NCBI RefSeq assembly: GCF_012516315.1
Contig: NZ_CP051185.1
Location: 4,283,363 to 4,347,362, forward strand
Direction: 5' to 3'
Length of the DNA stretch: 64,000 nt
Origin: Limnospira fusiformis SAG 85.79
GTDB lineage: Bacteria > Cyanobacteriota > Cyanobacteriia > Cyanobacteriales > Microcoleaceae
The notes below the pieces were generated by a model. The model made no database searches. It saw nothing but the letters and a program-made list of their open reading frames with translations, and was not told the origin of the DNA. The stretch's first letter is position 1. Each line of letters begins with the position of its first letter. Below, piece by piece: positions 8,703 to 17,899 of this stretch. The position numbers and the translations under genes were made by a program.

Positions 8703-9158
8703 TCATCCTGCCGGAACTAACCGAGTCACTTTTAGGCGAAAATTTCCGCCTCTTCTTTCCCCAAAGGCGCGAACTCTCACAATATAATCCCCTCCCTCCA
8801 TAATGCGAGCAAACAGGAGAGAGTTGGTTGTCCCGTCCGGGCCGTCGTCATTTTCTGCGATCGCTATACCATCATCCGATAACAACACCACCACAGTATC
8901 AAATTCATCCGACATCAGCTCAATCATCACTTGTTCATTGCTTGGGAGACGGACGCGATAATCCCGTAAAAAGCCGCCATCTCCTATGGGAATATCTCGT
9001 TCCGAGAGGATGTCCTCTACCACCTCACCCGGAACGATGGAAATGGGTTGATACATGACCTGTTGCGCTTGTAGCGGACCTGTTGCCAGTGCTAATGTAC
9101 AAGCCGTGAGACTCGCCAGTAAACTTGAAGACCAAGAGGAAATAGACAGGTTTTTCAT
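8703..9158 (-). CDS. Secreted protein with a PPC-like domain
   Basis: A 151-residue protein with a clear signal peptide (Ser/Leu-rich hydrophobic segment ending around GPLQAQ, residues 1-32). The mature part has a beta-sandwich pattern of the bacterial pre-peptidase C-terminal (PPC) type: DYRVRLPSNEQVMIELMSDEF, then DTVVVLLSDDG and ENDDGPDGTTNSLLFARI with Asp-rich turns, and a final YIVRVRAFG strand. PPC domains usually sit at the C-terminus of secreted proteases or stand alone in cyanobacterial envelope proteins. No protease domain is attached. The start ATG at 9156-9158 has a normal context. Confidence 0.7.
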   Translation of the reverse strand: MKNLSISSWSSSLLASLTACTLALATGPLQAQQVMYQPISIVPGEVVEDILSERDIPIGDGGFLRDYRVRLPSNEQVMIELMSDEFDTVVVLLSDDGIAIAENDDGPDGTTNSLLFARIMEGGDYIVRVRAFGERRGGNFRLKVTRLVPAG

Positions 9159-9500
9159 AGAGTTTAGAGTTACCGTGAAAATGAAACCCTTTTATGAGAA
9201 TCTGTGCCTGGCGCGCTGAAAACCTTTCCCGTAGCGACAAACCTCGCCCTATGACTCCCTGACCGAAAACTAGAAACCAACCATTAACCCGGTTTTTGCC
9301 TCGCCCGGAATATATATATGGCGGCACACTTTCCCATGGTGTTATATTACGTCAAATTTCCCCGGAAGTCAAGCCCCCATCCCCAAAAATTTCCGCACCC
9401 GTCAACGCCATCTCTAGCCTGCATAAAAAACCCCTGCCAGAATCGATAGAACATTGTTAGCATAATTAGTGAGATAAGATATCTGGGAGGCATTGGGAAG
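9159..9500. other. Intergenic region with a dispersed AT-rich motif
   Basis: The 342 bp between two divergent genes hold no convincing ORF. The stretch 9303-9360 resembles 12182-12240: both contain a TATATATG run, then a CCCATG core, then TTAT...GTCAA. Each lies 100-200 bp upstream of a plus-strand gene, so this could be a shared promoter-like element or a small dispersed repeat. Confidence 0.4.
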
Positions 9501-9725
9501 ATGGCAACAACCTTAGCACAGGTGGCGGGTTTTCTGGATAACCGCCGATGGCACTACCACAGCGACACCGACCGAAATCGCATCATTACTGGGGTACAGT
9601 CCGAACAGGTCGAGAATTTCACGATTGTCATTCAACTACAGGAAGACGGGGAATATTTAGCCCTGTTTGCGCCGCAACTCTTGAACCTGAAAAACCATGT
9701 ATATAAAGGCGTGGCATTTCAGACA
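9501..9725 (+). pseudogene. 5' fragment of a YbjN-like gene
   Basis: The first 75 codons (MATTLAQVAGFLDNRRW ... VYKGVAFQT) resemble small cyanobacterial YbjN-domain proteins, which are putative sensory or chaperone-like proteins of 140-170 residues. Similarity stops abruptly at about 9725; from there the frame reads antisense through a fragment of an antitoxin-like gene and ends at 9785. The gene has therefore lost its 3' half. The start has a good context (GGGAGGCATTGGGAAGATG). Confidence 0.6.
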
Positions 9726-9861
9726 AGCCTTCCTGTTGAGCCATCTTCTCAAAATATTCGATCACCTCAATTCCCAGAGAAATAGTGACTTGTTTTTTTA
9801 AGGGTTCCGCAAAAGGATTGGGTCTCCTTTTCATTTGGGAAAGCGGATATTCCGGTTCCAT
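9724..9861 (-). pseudogene. 5' fragment of a BrnA/CopG-like antitoxin gene
   Basis: From ATG 9861 on the minus strand the frame reads MEPEYPLSQMKRRPNPFAEP, then LKKQVTISLGIEVIEYFEKMAQQEGL. This is the pattern of BrnA/CopG-type antitoxins found with RelE/BrnT-like toxins. Similarity ends at about 9724, exactly where the YbjN-like fragment ends on the other strand; beyond this the frame is the antisense of that gene. No toxin gene is adjacent. The start lies 28 bp from the first unit of the repeat array. Confidence 0.6.
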
Positions 9862-9888
9862 GAGTTTATCTCCGATATTCTTGGCTAT

Positions 9889-12163
9889 GCGGTGCGTCAG
9901 GTGACGCACCCTACGAGGGTGATAATTATTAATTATTAATTGTAGGGGCGGGTTCTGCGGTCAAATTTCCCTCCCAACGAGGATATTAATAAACCCGCCC
10001 CCAAACCCGTCGCCGTCAACGGTCAATTTTCCCTCTCCCACGGCTGAGAAACCCGGTTTCTTTGAGAAACCGGGTTTCTTGATTTCGGCGGTCAAACCCC
10101 GGTTTTTTCAACAGGACTATGCGGTGCGTCAGGTGACGCACCCTACGAGGGTGATAATTATTAATTATTAATTGTAGGGGCGGGTTCTGCGGTCAAATTT
10201 CCCTCCCAACGAGGATATTAATAAACCCGCCCCCAAACCCGTCGCCGTCAACGGTCAATTTTCCCTCTCCCACGGCTGAGAAACCCGGTTTCTTTGAGAA
10301 ACCGGGTTTCTTGATTTCGGCGGTCAAACCCCGGTTTTTTCAACAGGACTATGCGGTGCGTCAGGTGACGCACCCTACGAGGGTGATAATTATTAATTAT
10401 TAATTGTAGGGGCGGGTTCTGCGGTCAAATTTCCCTCCCAACGAGGATATTAATAAACCCGCCCCCAAACCCGTCGCCGTCAACGGTTGATAAACCGCGT
10501 TTTCAACAGGACTATGCGGTGCGTCAGATGACACACCCTACGGTTGCTGAGAAACCGGGTTTCTTGATTTCGGCGGTCAAACCCCGGTTTTTTCAACAGG
10601 ACTATGCGGTGCGTCAGGTGACGCACCCTACGAGGGTGATAATTATTAATTATTAATTGTAGGGGCGGGTTCTGCGGTCAAATTTCCCTCCCAACGAGGA
10701 TATTAATAAACCCGCCCCCAAACCCGTCGCCGTCAACGGTTGATAAACCGCGTTTTCAACAGGACTATGCGGTGCGTCAGATGACACACCCTACGGTTGC
10801 TGAGAAACCGGGTTTCTTGATTTCGGCGGTCAAACCCCGGTTTTTTCAACAGGACTATGCGGTGCGTCAGGTGACGCACCCTATGAGGGTGATAATTATT
10901 AATTATTAATTGTAGGGGCGGGTTCTGCGGTCAAATTTCCCTCCCAACGAGGATATTAATAAACCCGCCCCCAAACCCGTCGCCGTCAACGGTTGATAAA
11001 CCGCGTTTTCAACAGGACTATGCGGTGCGTCAGATGACACACCCTACGGTTGCTGAGAAACCGGGTTTCTTGATTTCGGCGGTCAAACCCCGGTTTTTTC
11101 AACAGGACTATGCGGTGCGTCAGGTGACGCACCCTATGAGGGTGATAATTATTAATTATTAATTGTAGGGGCGGGTTCTGCGGTCAAATTTCCCTCCCAA
11201 CGAGGATATTAATAAACCCGCCCCCAAACCCGTCGCCGTCAACGGTCAATTTTCCCTCTCCCACGGCTGAGAAACCCGGTTTCTCAAAGAAACCGGGTTT
11301 CTTGATTTCGGCGGTCAAACCCCGGTTTTTTCAACAGGACCATGCGGTGCGTCAGGTGACGCACCCTATGAGGGTGATAATTATTAATTATTAATTGTAG
11401 GGGCGGGTTCTGCGGTCAAATTTCCCTCCCAACGAGGATATTAATAAACCCGCCCCCAAACCCGTCGCCGTCAACGGTTGATAAACCGCGTTTTCAACAG
11501 GACTATGCGGTGCGTCAGATGACACACCCTACGGTTGCTGAGAAACCGGGTTTCTTGATTTCGGCGGTCAAACCCCGGTTTTTTCAACAGGACTATGCGG
11601 TGCGTCAGGTGACGCACCCTACGAGGGTGATAATTATTAATTATTAATTGTAGGGGCGGGTTCTGCGGTCAAATTTCCCTCCCAACGAGGATATTAATAA
11701 ACCCGCCCCCAAACCCGTCGCCGTCAACGGTCAATTTTCCCTCTCCCACGGCTGAGAAACCCGGTTTCTTTGAGAAACCGGGTTTCTTGATTTCGGCGGT
11801 CAAACCCCGGTTTTTTCAACAGGACTATGCGGTGCGTCAGGTGACGCACCCTACGAGGGTGATAATTATTAATTATTAATTGTAGGGGCGGGTTCTGCGG
11901 TCAAATTTCCCTCCCAACGAGGATATTAATAAACCCGCCCCCAAACCCGTCGCCGTCAACGGTTGATAAACCGCGTTTTCAACAGGACTATGCGGTGCGT
12001 CAGATGACACACCCTACGGCTACTGAGAAACCGGGTTTCTTGATTTCGGCGGTTAAACCCCGGTTTTTTCAACAGGACTATGCGGTGCGTCAGGTGACGC
12101 ACCCTACGGCTACTGAGAAACCGGGTTTCTTGATTTCGGCGGTTAAACCCCGGTTTTTAATTA
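9889..12163. repeat. Array 1: nine tandem palindromic repeat units (232/253 bp)
   Basis: The core GCGGTGCGTCAGGTGACGCA starts at 9889, 10121, 10353, 10606, 10859, 11112, 11344, 11597, 11829 and 12082. Spacings are 232, 232, 253, 253, 253, 232, 253, 232 and 253 bp, with the last unit partial. Each unit combines three palindromic modules: P1 (GGTGCGTCA / TGACGCACC), P2 (GGGGCGGGTT / AACCCGCCCC around about 40 nt), and P3 (GAAACCGGGTTTC, alone or doubled). The 253-bp type has an extra degenerate P1 (GTCAGATGACACACCC) and a half P3. Sequence identity between units is very high. No gene lies inside. Confidence 0.92.
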
Positions 12164-12296
12164 GCCGTTTACCCGATGGGTTATCCCCCACAGGCATATA
12201 TATGCGCCCACCTTTTCCCATGCTATTATGATATGTCAAGTCCTCCTCAAAGTCAACCCCTAATTAGGAGAAATTTTGGGGGGATTAAGAAGATTA

Positions 12297-12436
12297 TGGA
12301 AAGTGCGATCGCACTGGGGGAAATGTGGGATAATCTCAGGAGGTCTACCGAGTTGATAAATCTGGCAATGACACGAGATTCTAAATGTCCCGATAAGGAA
12401 GTAAAAGAGATTTTGCGCCGATCGCTAAAAACCTAA
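12297..12436 (+). CDS. Possible short ORF before the sigma-like gene
   Basis: A 46-codon frame from ATG 12297 (MESAIALGEMWDNLRRSTEL to the RRSLKT end). It is predicted to be helical, charged and soluble, ends 3 bp before the GTG of the sigma-like gene, and could be translationally coupled to it. The same frame is open further upstream to 12176, but that part runs through the dispersed motif and looks non-coding. No family is recognised. Confidence 0.35.
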
Positions 12437-12439
12437 TCG

Positions 12440-13108
12440 GTGAAAGAACGTAAACGCCTACGACGGGAGGCGATGCGAATGATGATGGCTGCACCGGAAC
12501 ACTGTTTTTGGAAGGGAGAACCGCCACAATATCGCGATGATTTGATATATATTGAAGCGACGGCGGCGGCTTGGGATTATATCGATCGCAAAATTCATGG
12601 AAATGTCCGGGGTGGCGAAGTTTATGACCCCGATATTGACAACGCTGCTAGTCCCTTCACTCTCTGGAATATTCGCTGCAAATGGGCATATCAAGACATC
12701 CTGAAAAAACGCAGACAGTTAATCGATGATCATCCCCCCACACCAGACCCGGAAACACCTTACAATATTGAAAATGAACCGCAGCCGTCGGTAGATATTC
12801 CTCGGTTACAACGCATTCGCCGAGAAATTGAAAATGACCCAACGGGGGAGTTAAGGAGTTCTTTTGTACGCAAAACCCCACCGCCGCCGATTACGGTTCA
12901 AGATGCTTTATTGTTCATTTATGATTGCGTGTCTCGCGGTGAAAAATACACCCTAAAATTGGTGGCGGAACATTTTAAGATCCCGCCGGGTGTCGTCAAC
13001 TCTGCTTGGAGTCGCACCATCAGTCCCCTGTTGAAAAAAATGGGCGATCGCCTATCTCAGGAACTAGATTTAGATGATGGGGATATTTACCCTGAAACAA
13101 GCTGTTAA
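12440..13108 (+). CDS. Sigma-70/ECF-like protein (putative)
   Basis: A 222-residue protein starting at GTG 12440. Residues about 35-90 (EATAAAWDYIDRKIHG ... WNIRCKWAYQDILKKRR) resemble the region-2 helices of unusual cyanobacterial ECF-like sigma factors (aromatic-rich, with Trp-Asn-x-Arg). Residues about 155-205 (YTLKLVAEHFKIPPGVVNSAWSRTI) look like a region-4 helix-turn-helix. The middle is Pro-rich. It is followed 21 bp later by a DUF1822 gene, a pairing I recall as common in cyanobacteria, which supports the assignment. The likely role is transcription initiation at unknown promoters. No anti-sigma gene is adjacent. Confidence 0.55.
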   Translation: MKERKRLRREAMRMMMAAPEHCFWKGEPPQYRDDLIYIEATAAAWDYIDRKIHGNVRGGEVYDPDIDNAASPFTLWNIRCKWAYQDILKKRRQLIDDHPPTPDPETPYNIENEPQPSVDIPRLQRIRREIENDPTGELRSSFVRKTPPPPITVQDALLFIYDCVSRGEKYTLKLVAEHFKIPPGVVNSAWSRTISPLLKKMGDRLSQELDLDDGDIYPETSC

Positions 13109-13129
13109 CCAGAGGATTATTTAAGCATC

Positions 13130-13924
13130 ATGAACACTCAAGAATTATTCGGTCAACTGATTCCGATACCCCCGCAAATCACCGATTATTTACAAAGGGT
13201 TTCCCGTGACATTGAACCCTCCCAATTTCCAGAGATTGCGGAAAGAGCGATCGCTGTTTGGGTGGTGCATCGATATCTAAAAAGGTTCGATTATCAATCG
13301 GATTTCCGCAGCAGTAGCGCCTGGAATATCGCCGCCCAGGTTTTGACGGATTGGGGGGATTTGGAAATCTGGGAAGAAGGGGAAAGTTTGGGCATTGTGG
13401 AATGTATCCCCCTCCCAGCGAATGCCGAAAGTTTGGAGATTCCCGAAGGTGCCGTAATAAGCGATCGCATAGCCTATATTGCAGTAGAAATTAACCCGCC
13501 CCAAACCTGGGGAAAAATTGTCGGATTTACCCCCACCCTAGAAATAGAAGACCCGGAATTGAGTATCGATCGCGAAGACCTGTTAGAATGCGATCGACTG
13601 TTGGATTTATTGGAACTCGCCGAACCCCTCGCCGACCCGTCCCGATTTGCCGAATTAGAGTCCTATTGGTCGGGTTTGGGTGAATGGTCTGCGGAAGCAC
13701 GCCAAGCAGTTGTCGCCCAACTGGAAAGAGCCTTATTATTGGAAACCATGGAACCCCTACAAGTGGAGTCCGCCGCCCAGGAAGTAGAAGCGTTAATCGC
13801 CCAATCTGTAGCCGAGTCAGCGCGAGAATTGGCAGTGCGAGAAAATGCCGAAGATGAGTCTCGCCAAGAACTGCGATCGATTTTGCGGCGGTTATTCGAG
13901 TCATTGCGGGGAGCAGAAGATTAA
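13130..13924 (+). CDS. DUF1822-family protein
   Basis: A 264-residue cytoplasmic protein with the DUF1822 pattern: AIAVWVVHRYLKRFDYQSDF near residue 45, SSAWNIAAQVLTDWGDLEIW, then ECIPLPANAESLEIPEGAVISDRIAYIAVEI near residues 100-125. The C-terminal half is acidic and helical (Glu/Ala/Leu-rich, probably coiled coil). The family is of unknown function and restricted to cyanobacteria; members often follow sigma-like genes and sometimes precede CHAT or other effector genes. Here it follows the sigma-like gene by 21 bp, so the two form an operon. An anti-sigma or sensing role is a guess from context only. Confidence 0.85.
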   Translation: MNTQELFGQLIPIPPQITDYLQRVSRDIEPSQFPEIAERAIAVWVVHRYLKRFDYQSDFRSSSAWNIAAQVLTDWGDLEIWEEGESLGIVECIPLPANAESLEIPEGAVISDRIAYIAVEINPPQTWGKIVGFTPTLEIEDPELSIDREDLLECDRLLDLLELAEPLADPSRFAELESYWSGLGEWSAEARQAVVAQLERALLLETMEPLQVESAAQEVEALIAQSVAESARELAVRENAEDESRQELRSILRRLFESLRGAED

Positions 13925-14097
13925 TCACCAGCCCCCCTACCCCCAAGGGATGGCAAGGCTCTAGGAGCCTCCTGGGGCTTGTTGGTGGCGATCGCGGTTG
14001 AGGGTGCAACCTGCCCCTGCATAAAAAATCACGATTTCCCAGTTAGTTATCTAGGGGGGTTCTCCCCAAATATAACTATCGAATTGCAGGCACAATC

Positions 14098-14544
14098 ATG
14101 GAACATATAGCCAACATTCTGCCCAACGTGATTCCCCATATCAACACCGCCCAAAACGGCTTATATCCCCTGGTAGAAAATGCGATCTTCACCTCTGCTA
14201 TCAGCCTAGACCGCCTACCCTACGCCGTCCGCTGGCACATTCCGGCTAAGAAATATTCCCAGGCGAAAGGCTGGCTGGAAGAACTGACCCGACCCGCCGG
14301 AGGCCACAACGCCACCTTTTCCCATGGCAATTGGTGGAGTCCGGTCACCAAAACTTGGGTGAAAGAACCGATAGTTTTGGTAAAATCTTACATGACGGCT
14401 GCGGTTTTGGATCAACACCTAGGGGCAATGCTGCGGGGTTCTTATCGCATGGGTCGCACACTGGGAGAAGAAGCGATCGCTTTGGAAATTCTCAGCCATA
14501 ACATCATGCTAGTCATTCCCACAGATACTCGGATCTCCCCTTGA
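14098..14544 (+). CDS. Hypothetical protein of unknown function
   Basis: A 148-residue soluble protein, unrecognised. It has a central segment YAVRWHIPAKKYSQAKGWL followed by HNATFSHGNWWSPVTKTW and a hydrophobic C-terminal strand (LEILSHNIMLVIPTD). Two His/Trp-rich patches could be a ligand or metal site, but no known catalytic pattern is seen. The ATG at 14098 lies in an isolated transcription unit between the DUF1822 gene (173 bp upstream) and the CBS protein gene. Codon use is typical of the window, with one HIP1 site. It could be a structural or accessory protein. Confidence 0.7.
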   Translation: MEHIANILPNVIPHINTAQNGLYPLVENAIFTSAISLDRLPYAVRWHIPAKKYSQAKGWLEELTRPAGGHNATFSHGNWWSPVTKTWVKEPIVLVKSYMTAAVLDQHLGAMLRGSYRMGRTLGEEAIALEILSHNIMLVIPTDTRISP

Positions 14545-14691
14545 CTCCCGACGGCTGTCGCCCGTCATTCTCCCGTAGAGAAGCAGAAGCCCGCACCTAT
14601 CCTAACGGGTGGGTGTCGGGAATATGTCATGGTATACCAATTTTGATAAAATGAGAACTATAGACCGACAGTGAAACCGGAACCAGATACC

Positions 14692-15165
14692 ATGGCTAAA
14701 ACCGTTGCCGATGTAATGACCCCTAATCCCCTTGTGATTAGTCCTGATGCGCCCCTGGCTGATGCGATCGCCCTACTAGCCCAGAACCGAATTGGAGGGC
14801 TTCCCGTGATGGATAACACGGGTAAATTGGTGGGCTTTATCTCAGAAACTGATATTATCTGGCAGCAAAGTGGCGTGACCCCACCAGCCTACATCACTAT
14901 TCTCGACAGTGTGATTTATCTGGAAAATCCCTCTCGCTACGAAAAAGAACTACATAAAGCCCTAGGTCAAACCGTGGGAGACGTGATGAGTAACGGACCC
15001 ATGATCACCATTAAACCAGATTGCTCTCTGTCAGAAGCAGCCCGGTTGATGAACCAAAAACAAGTGCATCGGCTGCCAGTTTTGGATGGATCCAAAAAAT
15101 TAATCGGTATTTTGACCTGTGGGGATATTATCCGAGTCATGGCTATGGGTACTGATGACGACTAA
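14692..15165 (+). CDS. CBS-domain protein
   Basis: A 157-residue protein made of two CBS motifs. The first is VADVMTPNPLVISPDAPLAD to GLPVMDNTGKLVGFISETDI (residues 5-60). The second is VGDVMSNGPMITIKPDCSLSEA to HRLPVLDGSKKLIGILTCGDIIR (residues 95-150). Such two-CBS proteins bind adenine nucleotides and act as energy sensors for partner proteins; the partner here is unknown. ATG 14692 is preferred over an upstream GTG at 14671 because homologous proteins start right before VADVM. It is monocistronic, followed by nblB after about 140 bp on the same strand. Confidence 0.88.
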   Translation: MAKTVADVMTPNPLVISPDAPLADAIALLAQNRIGGLPVMDNTGKLVGFISETDIIWQQSGVTPPAYITILDSVIYLENPSRYEKELHKALGQTVGDVMSNGPMITIKPDCSLSEAARLMNQKQVHRLPVLDGSKKLIGILTCGDIIRVMAMGTDDD

Positions 15166-15307
15166 AGCACATCGGTTTCCCCAGTTGTTGTGAGTTTTCT
15201 CTCATCGCCGAATAAGATGGGAATAGTCCTTAAAGGTTAGTTCTCCCCCTAGGGTGAGAGTCGCCCCGGACCTTAACCGACAGCAACTGCTTAACTGTTT
15301 AACCAAA

Positions 15308-15970
15308 ATGACTATTACTCCAGAGTCCATTATGCAACAACTGAGTTCGGAAAATCTTGGCGATCGCTTACGGGCAGTTAACCAAATCCGTCAACTCGAA
15401 AAAAATATCGGCTTTCAACTCCTGCAAACGGCGATCGCTGACCGAGATACCCGAGTCCGATATGCAGCAGTGAGCCAAATGGCCAGCCTCGGACACCAAG
15501 ATCGCGATCGGTCTTTAACCCTGTTGCGCGATTGTCTGCTTAATGACCCAGAAGCTGATGTCCAAGCCGCCGCAGCCGATTCCATTGGGGCTTTGAAACT
15601 CACAGAAGCCTTTGAAGACCTGCATCAGGTTTACCATAATACCTCTGAATGGTTGGTGCAATTGAGCATTATTGCCGCTTTAGGAGAATTGGGAGATCCG
15701 CGCGGCTTTGAACTCCTCCAAGATGGCTTGATTAATGGCAACGAATTGATCCAAACCGTTGCTATCAGCGCTTTGGGAGAATTGGGCGATCGTCAAGCCA
15801 TACCCCTATTGATATCTCGTGCATCAGACCCAGATTGGCAGATCCGCCACCGCATCGCCCAAGCCTTATCTCGCCTGGGGGGTGAGGAAGTTCAAGAGGT
15901 TTTGCAACAATTGGCTACTGATGAAGTTTCCCAAGTCGCCCAAGAAGCACAATCAACACAAAATTCCTAA
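15308..15970 (+). CDS. nblB: HEAT-repeat phycobilisome-degradation protein NblB-like
   Basis: A 220-residue all-helical protein with five to six HEAT/PBS-lyase-type repeats (for example LLRDCLLNDPEADVQAAAAD, IIAALGELGDPRGFELLQDG, ISALGELGDRQAIPLLISRA). The N-terminus MTITPESIMQQLSSENLGDR matches the NblB family, which resembles bilin lyases and is required for phycobilisome breakdown during nutrient starvation in cyanobacteria. ATG 15308 is chosen because family members begin with this segment; an upstream GTG at 15254 would add 18 unrelated residues. No bilin lyase partner (cpcE/F type) is adjacent, which favours NblB over a lyase subunit. Confidence 0.8.
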   Translation: MTITPESIMQQLSSENLGDRLRAVNQIRQLEKNIGFQLLQTAIADRDTRVRYAAVSQMASLGHQDRDRSLTLLRDCLLNDPEADVQAAAADSIGALKLTEAFEDLHQVYHNTSEWLVQLSIIAALGELGDPRGFELLQDGLINGNELIQTVAISALGELGDRQAIPLLISRASDPDWQIRHRIAQALSRLGGEEVQEVLQQLATDEVSQVAQEAQSTQNS

Positions 15971-16096
15971 AATCTGGGTTTCTCAGACGGTGCAATTTCT
16001 GGTAGCGTAAATATAAAGTACGAGCCGAAAAGGCTGATCTCGGCTAATCTATCGTTATTTGTACTTACGCTTATCCTTTCTGCTTGGGAGAAAAAA

Positions 16097-16288
16097 ATGT
16101 TAACACTTCTGTTTCAAGTGCTTTTGGCGGCTTTGGTGATTGTGTCCTTCCTCATGATTGTCGCAGTCCCTGTGGCTTATGCTTCTCCTCAAAATTGGAG
16201 TCAGTCTAAGCCCCTCATTTTTATCGGTTCTGGCCTGTGGGCGGTTCTGGTGATTTTAGTAGGAGTTTTTAACTACTTGGTTGTTTAG
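16097..16288 (+). CDS. psbZ: Photosystem II protein PsbZ (Ycf9)
   Basis: A 63-residue protein with two transmembrane helices (residues 3-28 and 40-60) separated by the loop [19 protein letters not shown], which is diagnostic of PsbZ. PsbZ is a small core subunit of photosystem II that stabilises the supercomplex. GGGAG lies about 9 bp before the ATG. The 126 bp upstream separates it from nblB and carries a T/A-rich promoter region. ribH follows after 109 bp on the same strand, an arrangement I recall as common in cyanobacteria. Confidence 0.95.
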   Translation: MLTLLFQVLLAALVIVSFLMIVAVPVAYASPQNWSQSKPLIFIGSGLWAVLVILVGVFNYLVV

Positions 16289-16397
16289 CCCCTAGGCTAT
16301 TGACAACCAACTTAGAAGAGGTGAGAGGAATGGGGAAATCTTCCGCCCCAAACCTCTATCCTCACATCCTCGATAGATAATTTAGACTACTTATATT

Positions 16398-17003
16398 ATG
16401 ACGGTTTTTGAAGGTACTTTTACTCAGCTTGAGTCCGTAAAGTTGGCGATCGTAATTGGTCGGTTTAACGATTTGATTACCACTAAACTACTAGAAGGGT
16501 GTCAAGATTGTTTAAAACGACATGGGGTAAATCCCGAACCCCACGGGACTCAGGTTGATTATATTTGGGTTCCTGGTAGTTTTGAAATTCCCATGGTTGC
16601 TAATCAATTAGCCCTCAGCGGTCGCTATGATGCTATTATTTGTCTGGGTGCGGTCATTCGCGGACATACTCCCCATTTTGATTATGTGGCGGCGGAAGTG
16701 TCTAAGGGAATTGCCGCTTCTGCCTTCCAAACTGGCGTACCTGTGATATTTGGTATCTTAACTACTGACTCTATGCAGCAGGCCTTGGAACGCGCCGGAA
16801 TTAAAAGCAACAAGGGCTGGGATTATGCTATGAATGCCCTGGAAATGGCAAGCCTAATGCGACAAATGCGCCATAAAGGACGCTCCGGGCCTTATTTGCC
16901 TAATACTATTGGTGCGACATCAACTCCGGTTTTATCCGCCGGTGTCGATACCGATGAACAGTCGGAATTGTCTACGGAATCAGGCGATCGCTCTAATCAA
17001 TAA
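16398..17003 (+). CDS. ribH: 6,7-dimethyl-8-ribityllumazine synthase
   Basis: A 201-residue lumazine synthase, the penultimate enzyme of riboflavin synthesis. It condenses 3,4-dihydroxy-2-butanone 4-phosphate with 5-amino-6-ribitylaminouracil. Diagnostic motifs are [17 protein letters not shown] (residues 54-70), [15 protein letters not shown] with the catalytic His, and [17 protein letters not shown]. After the usual end (near EMASLMRQM) there is a Ser/Thr-rich tail of about 40 residues, longer than in most bacteria and probably disordered. It is downstream of psbZ. Confidence 0.96.
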   Translation: MTVFEGTFTQLESVKLAIVIGRFNDLITTKLLEGCQDCLKRHGVNPEPHGTQVDYIWVPGSFEIPMVANQLALSGRYDAIICLGAVIRGHTPHFDYVAAEVSKGIAASAFQTGVPVIFGILTTDSMQQALERAGIKSNKGWDYAMNALEMASLMRQMRHKGRSGPYLPNTIGATSTPVLSAGVDTDEQSELSTESGDRSNQ

Positions 17004-17078
17004 CACGGTAAATAATTTACTTGGAGAACTGCCCAATATTTAAGCTGTTAATTATCGTAGTTTGCGGGATGATTGACC

Positions 17079-17744
17079 ATGAAAATTAAACAGGCGATCG
17101 ACCTCCATAAATTCTTGACTTTCCTGGTAGTCCTGGGGTTGATGGTCGCATATAATAACTTTACTATCGGCCCCTGGGTTTATCTCGCTCTCCACGGAAC
17201 CTATGGGATTTTGTGGTTGCTAAAAAGCCGTATTTATCCAGATAAACAGTGGGAACAACAAATTCCTTGGTGGCAGGGAGTGGGCGTGTTTACGTTTTTA
17301 ATCTTATATTGGGTGGCTCCATTTATATTAGTTAGTAGTCACTCCGAACCACCAACCCCATTAATTGCTGCCGCCATTTCTATTAACCTGTTCGGGGTAT
17401 TTTTGCACTACAGCAGCGATGCTCAAAAATACTACACCTTAAAATATAAACCCGGATTAATTACTGAGGGATTTTTTGCCCGTTCTCGGAATATTAATTA
17501 TGGGGGAGAACTTCTGATTTACCTATCTTTTGCTATGTTAGCACAGCATTGGCTACCGTTTTTGATTCTGGGCTTATTTGCGATCGCTATTTTTCTGCCC
17601 AATATGCTCAAAAAAGATGAATCCCTCTCCCGCTACCCAGAATTTGAACAATATCGCCAAAATTCGGGGCTACTCTTGCCCAAATTATGGGGCAAAATCC
17701 CCGACTCTAACCCTAGTGCGATCGCCCCAAATAATGATGGATGA
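17079..17744 (+). CDS. Multi-spanning membrane protein, ICMT/DUF1295-like methyltransferase or reductase
   Basis: A 221-residue integral membrane protein with about six hydrophobic helices. The C-terminal region (FARSRNINYGGELLIYLSFAML, then KDESLSRYPEFEQYRQ) resembles the cofactor-binding end of isoprenylcysteine carboxyl methyltransferases and steroid 5-alpha-reductase/DUF1295 proteins, where Arg-Asn-x-x-Tyr-x-Gly-Glu forms part of the cofactor site. The substrate is unknown. ATG 17079 is preferred over TTG 17073. The Ser/Asn-rich C-terminal tail extends about 15 residues beyond the usual end. Confidence 0.75.
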   Translation: MKIKQAIDLHKFLTFLVVLGLMVAYNNFTIGPWVYLALHGTYGILWLLKSRIYPDKQWEQQIPWWQGVGVFTFLILYWVAPFILVSSHSEPPTPLIAAAISINLFGVFLHYSSDAQKYYTLKYKPGLITEGFFARSRNINYGGELLIYLSFAMLAQHWLPFLILGLFAIAIFLPNMLKKDESLSRYPEFEQYRQNSGLLLPKLWGKIPDSNPSAIAPNNDG

Positions 17745-17899
17745 TTCCCTGAATTTAATCTTACTGTTAAAAATAGTAAAGATATAGAGATAAAATAGAC
17801 ATATTGCGAGACAATATGTTTAGGGAATACCGATAGGGTAGTCCCGGATACCGTTGAGTTTTAGTTATTTACCCAATTAACTGGGTAGGAGGTTGTGAT

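Noticed and set aside
9889..12163. Possible CRISPR array
   Set aside because: The repeat units are 232-253 bp with nearly identical content; there are no short repeats separated by unique spacers and no cas genes nearby.
11995..12231. ORF with repeated THPTATEKPGFLISAVKPRF segments
   Set aside because: It runs through the last repeat units and merely reflects their sequence; it has no start context or family.
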